DNA from: Escallonia rubra
Taxonomy: Eukaryota; Streptophyta; Magnoliopsida; Escalloniales; Escalloniaceae
Length of the DNA stretch: 64,000 nt
Assembly: GCA_033065855.1 (NCBI GenBank)
Contig: JAVXUO010000128.1
Coordinates: 268,501 to 332,500 of the forward strand
Reading direction: 5' to 3'
The translations under genes and the position numbers were made by a program. The notes under the pieces were generated by a model that saw only the letters and a list, made by a program, of their open reading frames with translations, was not told the origin of the DNA and did no database searches. This document shows positions 45,603 through 58,938 of the stretch, in pieces (position 1 is the stretch's first letter; each line of letters starts with the position of its first letter).

Positions 45603-48350
45603 GCGGCAAAAACTGCGTAGTTTTATTAAAAAAATGAGGTCAGAAATTAAACAGTTAATTCGTTTTCCTCTCTTTTTCTTTCTTTCTCTCTCTCCCCTTT
45701 TCTCCTTCCCGTCTCTCTGTCCCACGCCCTAGCAACGACCGCCCAACCTGTCGGCGCTGCCCAACTTCCCCAATCACCGCCCCAACCTTCCTGCACCGGC
45801 CACCGGCATGCATCCTCCTGCCGTGACAGCACAAGCAACCCACTGCCCAAATTTCCTGCGCCGGCTACCGTCATAGGGTCGTCTTACCGTCGAGGAGAGG
45901 CATTTTTTGGCAAGGGTGCAACGCTGCTGGGCAGAGTATTTGTTGAAAAACATGCCATGGTTGCTGCCAGAGCCCTTGTGAGGCAATTATCTGTTGCAGT
46001 AGCGAGAGAACGGGCATCTTTTTCCCAAAATTCGCTCTGCGTTTCCCCTTTGTTGTACGAGCTATCAAACTTTATCTTATTTTTGCGAATGATTTCTTGC
46101 TTCTTTCATATTGGACATCTTTTGTTTAATTAGTGTACAGGTGAAGAATCTTCACAGTTTCTAACACTGTATATACTTTCCAAGTTGATTACCAACTGTT
46201 CGATGAAAGTCCTAGCCCAAACCATACATCTGTATGGTATCTTATCTCTCGGTAGTATATGGAGAGGCTAATTTCTGGTTCCCTTAGTGTCATTATGAAT
46301 TTATTTGCCTTCATGTAGGTTGTCCACTGGGGCCTGCATATGCAGATATTCGAAAGTTTATAGAGTTCCAGACTTCCAGCTTAGCGTTAATGTTGGGGCC
46401 GTCGTCATTAATGTTGTGGCTGCAAAATCTTCTGGTGATCTACCGTTGAACACTGCGCAAGTTTATTTCTCTCACTTTACTGTTGGCTCGTTGTCACTTT
46501 GTTGCATTTATCAGAATGTGTTTAATATAGTAGTACTATTATTCGGGAAGGCAGTTGGATGTTTGGCCTAGATTTCTTATAGATAACAACCATTGGTCTT
46601 GTCTGCCCTCCATAATTCCTCCCCGAGTATTAACAAGAAACCAAAAGTTAAATTACCAAGTTTGAGGCTATGGTGCACGTTCTGGGGTCGACATATGTAA
46701 ATTTGAACCTGTCATATGTAATAAGGTACAATATTGTGTGAATCTTAAGATATGTTACATCTTTTTCCGTGGACGTGAATATGTTTTTTGATTTATAAGA
46801 ATGGTACGTCTTCACTGTGCTTGTACTTACACAATTATAAATTCTCTTGCTATGTGAAGACTGTCTGAGGCTTCAATTTTTTAGAATCAATTAACATGCG
46901 ACTATAATTTCCTCTTATTTTGAGGCTCGTAAAGTGATATCATGTTAGTTATCATCGGCTCTCGTTATACATGTTGTGAGGCTGATGGCTATACTTACAC
47001 TAGTACAGTGACATTTTCGTCAGAGTTGATGATTTGCTGCTCTTGCATTTCTTTTGGTACATCACTGTTTTTGCAATCACAGTCATTCTGGAAATATGTG
47101 CTGCAAGTGTTGGCTTAGAATCTTACGTTGTTGTCTCTTTTGTCAGTTGTAGTTGTTCGAACTTCTTATAGTGTAAATCTCAACATCTATGCATGCTTTG
47201 AAACTTAATTGTAGCTCAGATTCTGTGTGTTCATCCTTGACAATTGCTTCCCCATGGCATGATTGTCTCTCCTCTTTGGTGGTGCTCATATTAGAATCAT
47301 CAAAACGAATTTCATTTGTATTTAATAGCATTCTCAAGGTGCTCTCACTCTAAATGCTGCCCGGCACCGCCCCCCGCCGCCCCGCCAAGGTTCAACACTG
47401 GCATGCTCAAAAACATTTTTCATCACAATTATTTAAGAGGGAAGGAAGAATAGCGAGGAGAGAGAAAGGCTAGTTTATTTTGTTTGATCTTTTCTGTCCA
47501 TTTTCTGATAGCTTGATGGAATGAGATTATATACCACCATGTCGCAGTTTTGGGATTTCAGACAACCTTTTTTGCTTAAGAGGGTCAAAGAGTTGCTTCA
47601 GATTTTTAGCTTCTTTTTAGACAGTAAGCTGGTGGGATTCAATGGGCAATTATGCAATTTGCCACCCGCTTTGTTGTTCTTACAAGTGACGCTTCTAAAT
47701 GCAGAAATAGAGAAACTGAAATATACATGCCTCCGATATGCAACAGCAACTCAGTGGTTGATTGCATCTTCTATAGCTCAGATATGACCTTGCCATCTTT
47801 TCATACTTTCCATTTCTTCTTGAGGTGCATCTAATTTTTTCCTAATAGCATTTTATCTTGTTATAATGAGTCGTTAATTTCTATTTGTTGTGTTGCAGCT
47901 TGAATGTGATGTGCATGATCTTGAGCCCTGTTTACCTGCAAATTAGCCATCGATAATTCTTTTCATTGATCATCGGATTCCTCAGTGACCAGAAAACTAG
48001 CTAGGAAGCTCTTGATGCTTTTGGGGAATTGGCAATGCATCACAATTCAGAAAATACTGCCATGTCACAGAGATCATTAGCTGATGGATTGATTGCTTGA
48101 GTGGATCTCAAATACACAACTGCTATAACTCCAGTGTTCAAGAACTATTTTTTTCGATTGTATGAACTTCTACATGAAGGTGTTATAATTATTCACGACT
48201 TGTGATACACAAGTATGAGTGCATGATCATGTCCAAGATCATTTTTTTTATGATAGATGACAATCTTTGTATCATATGCGCTTATATTTTGTTGATCTCA
48301 CATTTTAGATGTTGATCTCATATTTTATTCATAATCATGTCGGCACCGGT
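45603..48350. other. Intergenic stretch without a recognised gene
   Basis: A C/T-rich leader-like stretch (45650-45740) and several open blocks with plausible splice sites (46319-46470, 47640-47780, 47900-47946) give the impression of a decayed spliced gene. None shows a motif that I recognise. The longest peptide phrase is FQLSVNVGAVVINVV at 46370-46420. No assignment is made. Confidence 0.35.
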
Positions 48351-48799
48351 AATGAATAACAGGACACGAGGCAAATCAATACGCTACGAACACCTCAATC
48401 AAAGGTAGAATTTATCCTTAACAAACTTAGTTCAGTAAAACACCAAATCCTAATAAGACACAGATATCCATAACTAAGAATGTCATAAAGAATTAAAATC
48501 CCAAAACTAAGCTTGGACTCTCAACATAAATCCCTCCCAACAGACTTTGCAAGTCCAAAGTGCGTACTCCTTATGTAATCTAAACTTGTGTCCCGCAGTG
48601 TTTCTACATACCAATAAGACAATTCAATTATGTCAATAAAAAAGCAAGAAAAATGAAAGCACAACATGAATCAAAGTCATATACAAAAAAACTAATAAAT
48701 AAGAAACCAGTAAAAAAACGGAAAGAGACACCCAAGAAAATAAGAATGTTATACCAAATCTTACGCAACTATTGAACATAATTGCCCTCTCCTTCATCC

Positions 48800-51290
48800 C
48801 TCTGAAATCATGCACCTTTATAAGTTAGTATATACATTTCAAACGATTCACGCAACATGATATTACATTGAAAAGAAAAAAGCTATATGTGAGATTGACT
48901 TCAAAATATACCTTTCGCTTAACACAACCAGTTCGGTAATGGCCTTTCCCATGGCAATATGCACAAGTTCTTTGTTTCTTTTCTTCTTTTGCCAATTCTA
49001 TAGAATATTTCAACCTAGTAGCAACCTTTGGGCGCCCTTTGGTCTTAATAGGGGCAGCTGGGTCACGTATAGAAATTTGATGCATACTTTCAATTTGAGA
49101 AACATTTGTACTTGAACCAACTTGACTAACCATTTTGTCGCCAACAAGTTTCTCCATATTGTTTCTTGCAGCTTGCTTTTCCAATAAGCTATTAAGCCAT
49201 GCATCAATCTCACGTATTTCTGAAGGACAATTTCTTCCATTATCTATTGCCTTAGAAAATTTTGCTCGAACAGACCGCAATGTTAAAAGGCTTACTCCCT
49301 TTTCAGTTGAATAGCTACTGATCTCGTCCTCTCAATCGCCAATATCTCCCACCTTATACCGAGCATGAATTGTCCACCTAGGCAAAATGTAATACTCAGG
49401 AAGATCAATTATTTTCTTTTTCTTCAATATATAAAGGATATGCTTGCATAATATTCCTGCCGTCTCAAACTTAGCACATGAGCAAGTAGCCTTAACACTT
49501 TCTGATGAATAATAGTGAACAATTCGCCATTTCTCTTTATCAACAGTTATCAAACCCACCTTGTACCTTGTAACGCCAGGTTCCTTACTCAATGTTATGT
49601 GCAAACAACTAACACTAGCATTCCATTCTTTCTTGAAGATCTCAAACAAACTACGAGTATAGCATGCTCCAGCTCTTGCTTCAATTGGATGATCATATGA
49701 TAAAACTGCTCTGGAATTCATGGTCTTAAAATCTTCATCTTCCTCGGCATACCTTCGATTATACACTGCTTTGTCATATTTCACAATAAATTCATTCAAC
49801 ATGGTATTAGAATTCACATACCCGTCAAAAAATGAATGTGTGCTTTCACTTCGTCCACTAGTGGTCATGCCAGCAAAAAAAGTATCTTTGAGAAAAGGCT
49901 TTGCCCAATGTGCACGTAGGTTGTACATATTTTGAATCCACAAATTTTCTTTTAAGTCATACATGTCATTCAAATCCACCCATCTGGCCTCAAAATCTTT
50001 AATACTCTGACTTTTTGTCCAATTGCTATGGGCTTCATGAAAGTCATCATATCATGATCGCAAAGGTTGTAGATGTTCCATGACGTGCTTCTTAATGTGC
50101 CATGTGCAAAAACGATGTGGCGTATTCGGAAACACTTTTGCAATTGCATTTCTCATTGCACCATCTTGGTCAGTGATAATTGCAATTGGGTGCCTCTCAA
50201 ACATGCAACGCAAAAAATGCTCAAACAACCACACAAATGTTGCCTCTGTCTCATCCTCCAACAATGTAGCTCCAAAAAATATAGACTGGCGATGGTGGTT
50301 TACTCCAACAAATGGAGCAAATGGCATCCTAAATTTGTTAGTCATGTAAGTCACATCAAATACAATAACATCACCAAACTGTGCATATGATGCCCTTGAC
50401 CTTCCATCTGCCCAAAAAACACTTCTGAGAGAACCATCTATAGCTAAATCCACAGAAAAATAATAACTGTCATCCGACGTGGCCTTCTCTTGAAAATGTT
50501 TAATAATCACATAACATTCTTTCCCCACATTATTTTTTCTTTCGACGCGTATAATACTAGAACATTGTCTTGGAGTTACATCAGCTTCTTCGCTAGGCTT
50601 CATCACATTCACAACCTAGTAATCTGAGAAGCTTTCAAGCCCTCATGGTTAAGGTCAGACACTAGAGACTTACATACGTTTGTACAATGGTATTTACTAT
50701 GAGAACGATGTTTGATTACCTTTGATGGAGTAGTAGTGAGAGGATGGTTATGAACATCTTGAAACTTGTCGACAACCCACACTCCAAACTTTTTTGACAA
50801 AGTAACTTGCATCATCGCTTCACAACCGGTTCTCAAGTCCCTACGCCTTTTTTCGTTCACATTCGGTCTCTTGTCATCCAATTTCTTGAAGCCCTCCTTA
50901 TTGCACACGAATTGCCTCCTAAAAATTGTAACCGTGGCCCTAATCTTATGTGCATTGTGTTTGCGACTAGAAAAACCATTTGAAAGAGCATACTGATTGT
51001 AGAAGTCATATGCCGCTTCCAGCGTATCAAATGTTTTTCCATCTATCAGTTGACTATCAAAATTGTCAAAATTTTCACAGCCCTCATTCTCTCTAGGCGT
51101 TCTAACCTCGTCATCACATTACAAAAGATCACAAACATCATCTACCCTAGGTTCATTATGGACACGAGTATCGAAAATATCGAAATCCGTCAAACCTTCG
51201 TTCGCATCAATTTCCTCAATCGACTGAAAACTATGTGAGCTAAGTTGATGTGCTTCGTTCGCATTTTCCTCATTGGTGTGCTTCCACTAC
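48800..51290 (-). pseudogene. FAR1-related sequence (FRS) gene, decayed
   Basis: FAR1/FHY3 proteins are transcription factors domesticated from MULE transposases. In order from 51290: acidic N-terminus; FAR1 zinc-finger domain (about 51040-50640: DTLEAAYDFYNQYAL, RRQFVCNKEG, TGCEAMMQV, DVHNHPL); MULE transposase domain (50612-50052: FGDVIVFDVTYMTNKF, PFAPFVGVNHH, AIITDQDGAM, HRFCTWHIKKHV); middle region (50050-49530); SWIM zinc finger (ATCSCAKFETAGILCKHILYI, about 49440-49505); and a C-terminal CCHC knuckle (CAYCHGKGHYRTGC, about 48915-48960), followed by a GTATAT donor-like site. Damage seen: TAA at 51119-51121, a 1 bp loss near 50625, and TGA at 50052-50054 and 49332-49334. Otherwise co-linear with full-length family members, so decay is recent. 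It could be a free host gene or an element-borne copy; no flanking TIRs were found. Confidence 0.85.
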
Positions 51291-51537
51291 GAGTCATGTA
51301 ATCGAACCTGAGCTAAGTTGATATAAGTTGTGGCTGGGTTACCTGCCCACACATGCGTTCAACAAAAAACATGCAAGTATTAGCTTACAAAAACCAGCCA
51401 AATAGGCAGGAAATATCATATACGGGTTGGGTGCTATAGAGTACTTAAATCTCGATACCATCGTTGAAGGCTCGTGAAATTTCGTCAAACTTTCATCTCA
51501 CGTATATCTTAACTGGTGTTCTATGTCTAAAAGTAGA

Positions 51538-51638
51538 CCCTTTTTAACCATTAGCTAATAGTTTAATGTTGGTCATCACCAAAGGAATTTTGAATATGGT
51601 ATAAGGTAGTTTTTTAGGCTTACCTCGCATGGTAGTTT
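51538..51638 (+). repeat. Direct repeat left of the hydrolase exon
   Basis: About 100 bp containing TTTTTAACCATTAGC, AGTTTAATGTTGGTCATCAC and TTTTGAATATGGTAT. It matches 52067-52165 with few differences. Confidence 0.85.
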
Positions 51639-51774
51639 TTAGGCTTACCTTGCTAAGTAAAATAAATGGTTATTTCAGTAGTTCCATTTTTTGCATTTCA
51701 AAAGTCCTATTTTAATCCTTGCGTGGTATACAGTTGGTGTGGTAGTTTTTGGATCTTTTAGTTTTTTATTGAAG

Positions 51775-52063
51775 GCATTTGTGGAACACAATGCATGGGA
51801 ACTGAAGCAATACACCGAGGAGCTATATATACTGGGGGTCTGGCAAACGTGTGATGCTGCTTGGTCATAGCAAGGGTGGTGTTGATGTTGCTGCTGCTTT
51901 GTCTATTTATTGGTGTGACTTGAAGGAAAAAGTAGCAGGACTAGCACGGGTGCAGAACCCATATGGTGGCACACCTTTGGCTTCTGATATCCTTCGTGAA
52001 GGCCAGATTGCTGGCAAGGAAACCCAGAGGGTCATGGAGCTCTTAATCTGCAAGCTAATTAAG
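51775..52063 (+). pseudogene. Alpha/beta-hydrolase exon fragment
   Basis: One exon of a plant alpha/beta-hydrolase (lipase-like) protein. It reads NAWELKQYTEELY, then after a small insertion that shifts the frame GSGKRVMLLGHSKGGVDVAA, then LKEKVAGLARVQNPYGGTPL and SDILREGQ. GHSKGG is the nucleophile elbow around the catalytic Ser. An AG acceptor precedes 51775 and a GT donor follows 52063 (ATTAAG|GTATCC), so the piece kept its intron borders and did not come through mRNA. No other exon of the gene was found nearby. The near-100 bp direct repeats at 51538 and 52067 flank it. Confidence 0.75.
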
Positions 52064-52066
52064 GTA

Positions 52067-52165
52067 TCCCTTTTTTAACCATTAGCCAATAGTTTAATGT
52101 TAGTCATCACCAGAGGATTTTGAATATGGTATGAGGTAGTTTTTAGGCTTACCTAGCTTGGTAGA
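52067..52165 (+). repeat. Direct repeat right of the hydrolase exon
   Basis: The second copy of 51538-51638. It begins almost at the exon's splice donor, so it is, or has become, intron sequence. Confidence 0.85.
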
Positions 52166-52314
52166 TATCCATAATTTGGATCATTTGTGAAGATCATTGC
52201 AGCAAAGATCTACGTAGGAGAACAAGGTAATTGGTCATCCATGGGGTCATCTACAAAAGAAAATGTCAAAACTAGAAGAGCGGCCTTGCTGTTGCATTTC
52301 CATCTTAAGATCTA

Positions 52315-52315
52315 C

Positions 52316-52353
<38 letters not shown>
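52315..52353. repeat. (TA)n microsatellite
   Basis: About 18 TA repeats at the left border of the LARD-like element. Confidence 0.9.
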
Positions 52354-52357
<4 letters not shown>

Positions 52358-53935
52358 GTTATTACCTATAGAAGGGAAGTCAAACGGAGTGAGCTTTTGA
52401 GAGCCCAGTAAGGTCGATCAATGCTCAATTGAGTGATACAAATGATTTACATATTTAAATACGATAACAATATGGGAGAGATTCAACTCAATCCCTGAAA
52501 TTATATATCAATAAGTACACTTTCAGATACATTGTAAACAATTCAGATGCAACAAATTCAGATGATATTGACATGAGCACATGGTAACTAACAGATGAGC
52601 AAAGTCATAAATGCAGTGCAAGATAACACTTAGCAAAGCTACATAGGCAGTGCTCACTATCACAAACTACATATCCATATGTACACGGGTAGTCTATCAA
52701 GGCACTAGCCCAAACCAATACACACCAACTCCTCTAATACACACCAACTCCCGCCCATACACATCAATGCAGAATTTCATGTCAATATTCAGAAAAATAA
52801 TATACGCTAATTCAATATATGATTCAACACAAAGTTTCAAAGACAATAATTCTCAATTCAAAACATAACATAGTCCAAAGAAATCCGATAACAATTCAGA
52901 ATAAAATACATCCTATCAAATTTGAGGATTTAGGTTTCGGATAAAAATTCCTTACCTTGGTTCGAAGCTATGCTAAGGTAAGCGGCCTCAATCAGGATCC
53001 TTCTAAATCAACCTAAATTGAGCAATTTCACTATCGTAATAAAACATAACATCTTAACACTATGAACCCAATACTAATTGCTTAAAAGTTGCTTACACCG
53101 ATACTCTAAACACAACTCAAATTAAAACGGAATCCCCGTACGTCCAAACCTTGCTAGGAACCCTGCACACTCCTAAGGCATTATGATACCTTAAAATTTA
53201 TAATAATTCCTTATAAAATATTTTTGTGAATTTTCAGTATTTTCTAATTTTTTTCTTAAATACCTGAAAGTCCCAAAAATAGTCATCAATATATCTAGCT
53301 CAAATAAAAGTACCACAATTTTTACGATAGCTTTACAATATATATATGGAAAATACAGAAACTGAAATTTGGATTTGAAAAGCATTGAAACCATTTTAAA
53401 CTCATTTGTTTTGCTAAATCAAATGCGATACGAATAAAGGTACCAATTCAACTCTAAAGTTCATAAAACTTAAAGTGGGACTTCTTTGTCATAAAAACAA
53501 TACTGTATAATTTAAAAAGATATTTTATGACTCAAAACGAATTTTTGAAAAGTCAAAATTGCGTAAAATACTAAACAATTTCAAAAAAATCTGAAATTTT
53601 AGCACTAGTTCTAATATTACCCTAAGAAAGTTTCTGCAAACTTTTAGCAATTTAAAACAAGCGCAAGATATCCCACAACTACGTGGTACAACTATGCAAG
53701 CACAGTGTACTACCCCCCCACTGCATAAACCCATTTCACTCTCACCCATCTTCATCTTCATCTTCATCTTCCTCCCTTACTCTCTGTAACATAAACTCAG
53801 CACTTTCGTAGGTCACCATTTTTTTTTCTTTCTTCTTCATCCTTCATTACACACTCTTACACTTCACTGGATGCACCCCCTCCTATTTCATTTCACCACT
53901 ACACACACAGTTGCTCACCCCCTACGACAGCTTCC
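52351..53935 (-). repeat. Long direct repeat, left copy (LTR-like)
   Basis: It starts with ATGTTGGTTATTACC and matches 56167-57907 through GATGATATTGACATGAGCA, CATCTTCATCTTCCTCCC and TACGACAGCTTCCTCACAC. An inserted (AC)-rich segment makes the right copy somewhat longer. Many point differences show an old duplication. Confidence 0.8.
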
Positions 53936-55760
53936 TCACACACCTTACACCGCTAATACACACACATAACACAATGTCCCCCACCCTTCTCACAGACACA
54001 CACAAAAACGCACATATATACATGGTACACTGCACCGCAGGTGTCTAGCAATATCCTCCTTCCACAAACCGTACACACACATCCTATAAGTTCTCATGGA
54101 GTCTGACAGCCCTTACAGTACCCTCGCACATACCCACAAACCTCAGCTCCCTTCATATACAACACGCTAAATAAATTCGAGCGGAGAAATGGTAGAAGGC
54201 TGACCAAAAAATCACGCTTCGTCGAAATTTCAGTCTAGCATTCCTCTCTGTGTGTGTGTGTAGCTTCCCTTCTCTTGTATAACTGCCTCTTTCTCTTGAA
54301 CACCTAAGCTCTCTCTCTCTCTCTTTATTTCCCGAAATCTCTCCTTCTTATTCTGACTTTCTTCTTTTCTTTGGTTGTAACCGACTGGCAAAAAATGCTA
54401 AATTACACGATTTATTCCCTATTACTTTCATTTGTTCCCTTTCTTTCCGAAGTAAAAGGGTTGACAATATCTTTTTAGAATAAGTCAAATTTTTTGCCCT
54501 TTTTAACTTTTATTAATTGCCTATTGTACCCGCTTAAAAAATTGTCGCTAAAAGCTGCCGATAAATATCGTTTATGTAAATTGACGCTACAAATTGCATA
54601 TACAAATTATCACTAAAGGTTGCCCATAATTTCGCTTAACTTTAAATGTTGTTTACAAAAATTATCGCTAAAGAAATAAAATACTGGCTAGGAAGTACTA
54701 TCGTTCGGGCTCACCGATATGTGTTTAACACACTTTAATTCACCAATATATATTGCCTCAAATTAAATCACAAGCCTTGCTACACTGTAAATGCTATCTC
54801 TAGAATATGCATTTTCTCCATTTATACCATTAAATCGTTGCTAATTGTCCAGGTAAATTTGTCATGGTTAATCGTAATCTTAATTTGAGATCATCACTTA
54901 TGCTCTAACATTCGTAGAACCTCAAGTCCAAAGGCTATGAAGTTTTAGAGTGTTATCTTTCCAAGTTTTTCACAATAAAAGAATAAAACTCATAAGTCTT
55001 TAATCGATACTTAACCTGACACATTTTAAGCCTAATCTTTGAGTTCCACCCATAGTGCATTATTGTAGAATCAAGACTGCCTAAGTACAACACCCACTAA
55101 TTTTATCTATTTTTTTTGTTCTCCAGAATACACTTAAGCACAAAAGTAATTCTATCAATAGCACCCTGCTAGAAGAGCTAAATTTAGAGTTTACAGGTCC
55201 TATGATTGATACTTAAGATCTTCGTTTCGCATTCTGTTGGTAGCTAAAAAAAATTATGACCTAAGAATAAGAATATTGACTAGCCACTGCCCAAATGGAA
55301 TTCCTACAACACCAAACTTCTATCATCCACTAATTTCTAAAACAATTTTGTCCCTGAACTTCTCAAATCCAAAATCTCAAGGTACGTTAATATCTTAATA
55401 GATCACTATGCTTTCGCTGCGCACTCTGATGTCAAACCAAACCAATTTAAAATATTACCAAATCCATCACATAGAAAGTATTACCTTAAAGCACCACCCA
55501 AAAATCTGATTCTACACACACATATATCACACATCCACTAGGAATCACAACCTTCATTGTTCATAACTTCTACTTGATGGAGTTACTCAAGGAAACCAAA
55601 AGATTAAAGTCTTATCGTTGAATCATCTTATTTGGTTAATACTTAAAATCCTAGAATTCTAAGGTAAGTAACCGGTCTACTATTGCGTACTTAGCACAAT
55701 CTCAACCTAATGTTAAAACATCACTACTTAGGCTTATGAGTCTACAGAATCTCATACCTA

Positions 55761-55910
55761 AGCTTTGATACCAACTGTAACACCCCCAACTCCCGAAGCG
55801 TTAAAACGATCACTAAGACAAGTTTTCAAAGTCCAATATCAGTCACAGATTATCTTAGGCTTATGAGTCTACAGAATCTCATACATAAGCTCTGATACCA
55901 AGTGAAACAC
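55761..55910 (-). other. Duplicated LTR/primer-site junction
   Basis: Two copies, about 127 bp apart, of a segment with TAGGCTTATGAGTCTACAG, an AGCTYTGATACCA primer-type site and AACACCCC. They mark the end of the minus-strand LTR and a local duplication of it. Confidence 0.6.
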
Positions 55911-56166
55911 CCCAAACTCCTGGAGCGTTAAAACAATCACTACTTAATGACATGAAAACCTCGATTCAAATAACCAACGTCCAAAACTTATATCAGAACT
56001 TCTAACCAATACAATCCCTCAAATTCATTAATACATATGGCGATAAATAAAAATATATTTATGCTCTCTACAGAGCGAGTTAAACGGTGTTTACCCATGC
56101 AGGAATTCTAATGAACAATACTAAACTTAAATCGAATTCTCTCGCTTGGCTCTAATCAAGTAACCT

Positions 56167-57907
56167 AATGTTGGTTATTACATGCAGAAGGAAAGTCAAA
56201 CGAGAGTGAGCTTTTGAGAGTCTAGTATAGTCGATCAAGGATTAATTGAGTGATACAAACGATTTTAACGATTTAATATGATAACAATATGTGAGAGATT
56301 CAACTCAGTCCCCTTAAATCAAATATCAATAAGTACACTTTCAGATACACTGTAAACAATTCAAGTGCAACAGATTCAGATGATATTGACATGAGCATGG
56401 GGTAACTAACAGATGAGCAAAGCCACATAGGCAGTGATCATCACTATCACAAACTACATATGCATATGTACACTGGCTAGTCTATCAAGGCACTAGCCCA
56501 CACCAATAAACACCAAGTCTTCCAACACAAACCAACTCTCACCGATACACACCAATGCAGAATCTCATGTCAATATTCAAAAAAATAATATACTCTAATT
56601 CAACATACGATTCAATGCTCGAATAAACAAAGCGGATGTGCATTAATAAGAGTTTCACTGAACGTTTAAGGGTCAACACAAGGTTTTAAAGGCAATAATT
56701 CTCAATTCAAAACATAACACAGTCCAAAGAAATTTGATGACAATTCAGAATAAAATACATGCTATCAATTTGAGGAATAAGGTTTCGGATAGAAATCCCT
56801 TATCTTTGTCTGAAGCTATGCTAAGTTAAGCAACCTCAATCTGGATCCTTCTAAATTAACCTAAATTGATTAATTTCACTATTAGAATAAAAATTAACAT
56901 CTTACACACTATGAACCTGATAAAATTGCTTAAACTTTACTCACTCCGACACTCTCAACACAACACAAATTAAAATGGATCCTATGTACGTCCAAACCTA
57001 GCTAGGAACCCCGCACACTCTTTAAAGCATTATGATACCCTAAAATTCATAATAAATCCTTATAAAAAAAACTTTTGTGGCTTAAAACAGAATAACAAGT
57101 TAAAATATGAATTTTCTATATTGTTGAATATTTTTGAATTAAAAATCCTTTTTCTTAAATGCGATACAAATATAGGTAACAATTCAACTCTAAAATTCAT
57201 GAAATTTAAGTTGGGAAATCATTATATCATAAAAACATTACTTTAATTTTCCTAGAATTTAATGAGAATTTTAAACACTCAAAACAATTTTTTGAAAAGT
57301 CAAATTTACAAAAAATATTAAACAATTTCAAAAAAAAATCTGAAATTTTACTAGTAACTCTAATATTACCCTAAGAAACTTTATGTAAAGTTTTGGCAAT
57401 TTACAATAATCGTAAGTTATCCCACAGTCACGTAGTACAACTGTGCAAGCAAGGTGTACTACCCCCCCTTGCATAAACCCATTTCACTTTCTTTCATCTT
57501 CATCTTCCTCCCTTACTCTCTGCAACATAAACTCAGCACTTTTATAGGTCACTCACGGCAGCCCCACCCCTTCTCCTTTACACACACTATCACACTTATG
57601 CACACACATTACACACTTACATACACTCCAATACACACCATTTTCACAAACACATACGTACACCCAACAAGGCACAACATTGCTCCATGCTGCTGCTTCC
57701 CTTTCCCCCGTCAACCCTTTCACGCATACAACACAACACCCATAAACACTCTTAAACTGTCCAATCTTAGCAGCACAACTTCCATTTTTTTTCTTTCTTC
57801 TTCATCCTTCATTACACACACTTACACTCCACTGGTTGCACTCCCTCCTCTCTCATTTCACCACTACACACACAGTTGCTCATACCCTACGACAGCTTCC
57901 TCACACT
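56167..57907 (-). repeat. Long direct repeat, right copy (LTR-like)
   Basis: Counterpart of 52351-53935. The 196-codon frame at 57454-58044 over its CACACA/TTACACAC-rich part is low complexity (Thr/His/Pro) and is not a gene. Confidence 0.8.
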
Positions 57908-58938
57908 TGTTCTTTTTGAATCTCTTTTTAGGTGAACAATTGTTGAATCTACTAACTTTTGCATGTGGTTGCAATATTAAATTTGTCGACATAGGACCGT
58001 ATTGGTTTTTTAGATGTGTAAGTGTAGTCTTATCGTACAAATGATATGTGCCAACAATAAAAATCGTGTGACAAATATATGCTAAATTACATGCACAACA
58101 ATATCAACATGTAATATGTAGTACTAAGATTAAGGTCACGTAAGGTTAAAACAAAAGAGAGCTTTAGGGTATACCATAAGCTGTTTAACAGAAAAAGGGG
58201 GAAAAGAAGATAACACTAAGATTAAGCATTGCTTTAGACAAATTGTAGAAGATAATACTTCAATTTTCAAGTAAGAGATACATAAAATACATAAAAGGTT
58301 TAATAAGATTAAATCATTACCAAAAGAAAATATAATGGAAGGGCTATTTTGATCCCAACGACCATTGCTATAAGAAATGATCATCACTCTACATAATGAA
58401 ACGTGATGGATGACAGATGATACCGAAAGTCATATATGATGATATTTTGAACTTTAATGAATATGCTTGCAAGAAACAAGGCCAGAACTTTAAAAGTGAA
58501 CGATAGATAATTCAAGAAGATCCTTGAAAGTTACAACTGCTATATTTGTTGCATAAACAATTAAGTAGTTACACGTGTCTTGCTGGATCTCTTGAGTTCA
58601 TTTGATTCTTGATTTTAAAGATACACATTGAAGCTCTTAAGTCCTTCCGTTTTACAAGATTTCTAATAACTATACTAGTCCTAACAACTTTCCATCATAC
58701 ACAACCTTTAATAATCCTTTTTAGGTTATAATTTTTGAACATTTGTAAATATAACTTAATTATAATTCAAACTTCTTATTAGTTCCTAACTTTTATCTGA
58801 CACTTTCTAGACTTATATACGTGCCGTAGAATTATATTACAAGACATTGGAAAACTCTAATATAATCATTTTACATGACATTTTATGTGCATCAAATTAT
58901 CTCTAGAATGTATTCTTCCCTTTTCTTACTGCAATATA
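57908..58938. other. AT-rich intergenic stretch, no gene seen
   Basis: The frame 58136-58387 (minus) has no recognisable domain. No RNA gene or further repeat was recognised. Confidence 0.5.

Larger units (their letters stand above)
52351..57907 (-). mobile_element. LARD-like non-coding LTR derivative (fossil)
   Basis: Two long direct repeats (52351-53935 and 56167-57907) flank about 2.2 kb without coding capacity. On the minus strand an LTR end GGGGGTGTTACA is followed by the primer-type site TTGGTATCAAAGCT (55761-55787), and a second, similar junction lies at 55888-55910. TGTAACACCC LTR ends with a TGGTATCAGAGC primer site are usual in chromovirus-type (Tekay/Del) Ty3 elements. No gag or pol was found. 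The 3' LTR seems to lack the part that corresponds to 55776-56166. Broken. Confidence 0.5.

Noticed and set aside
57454-58044. 196-codon Thr/His/Pro-rich frame
   Set aside because: Produced by (AC)-rich sequence in the LTR-like repeat, with no conserved counterpart in the left copy.
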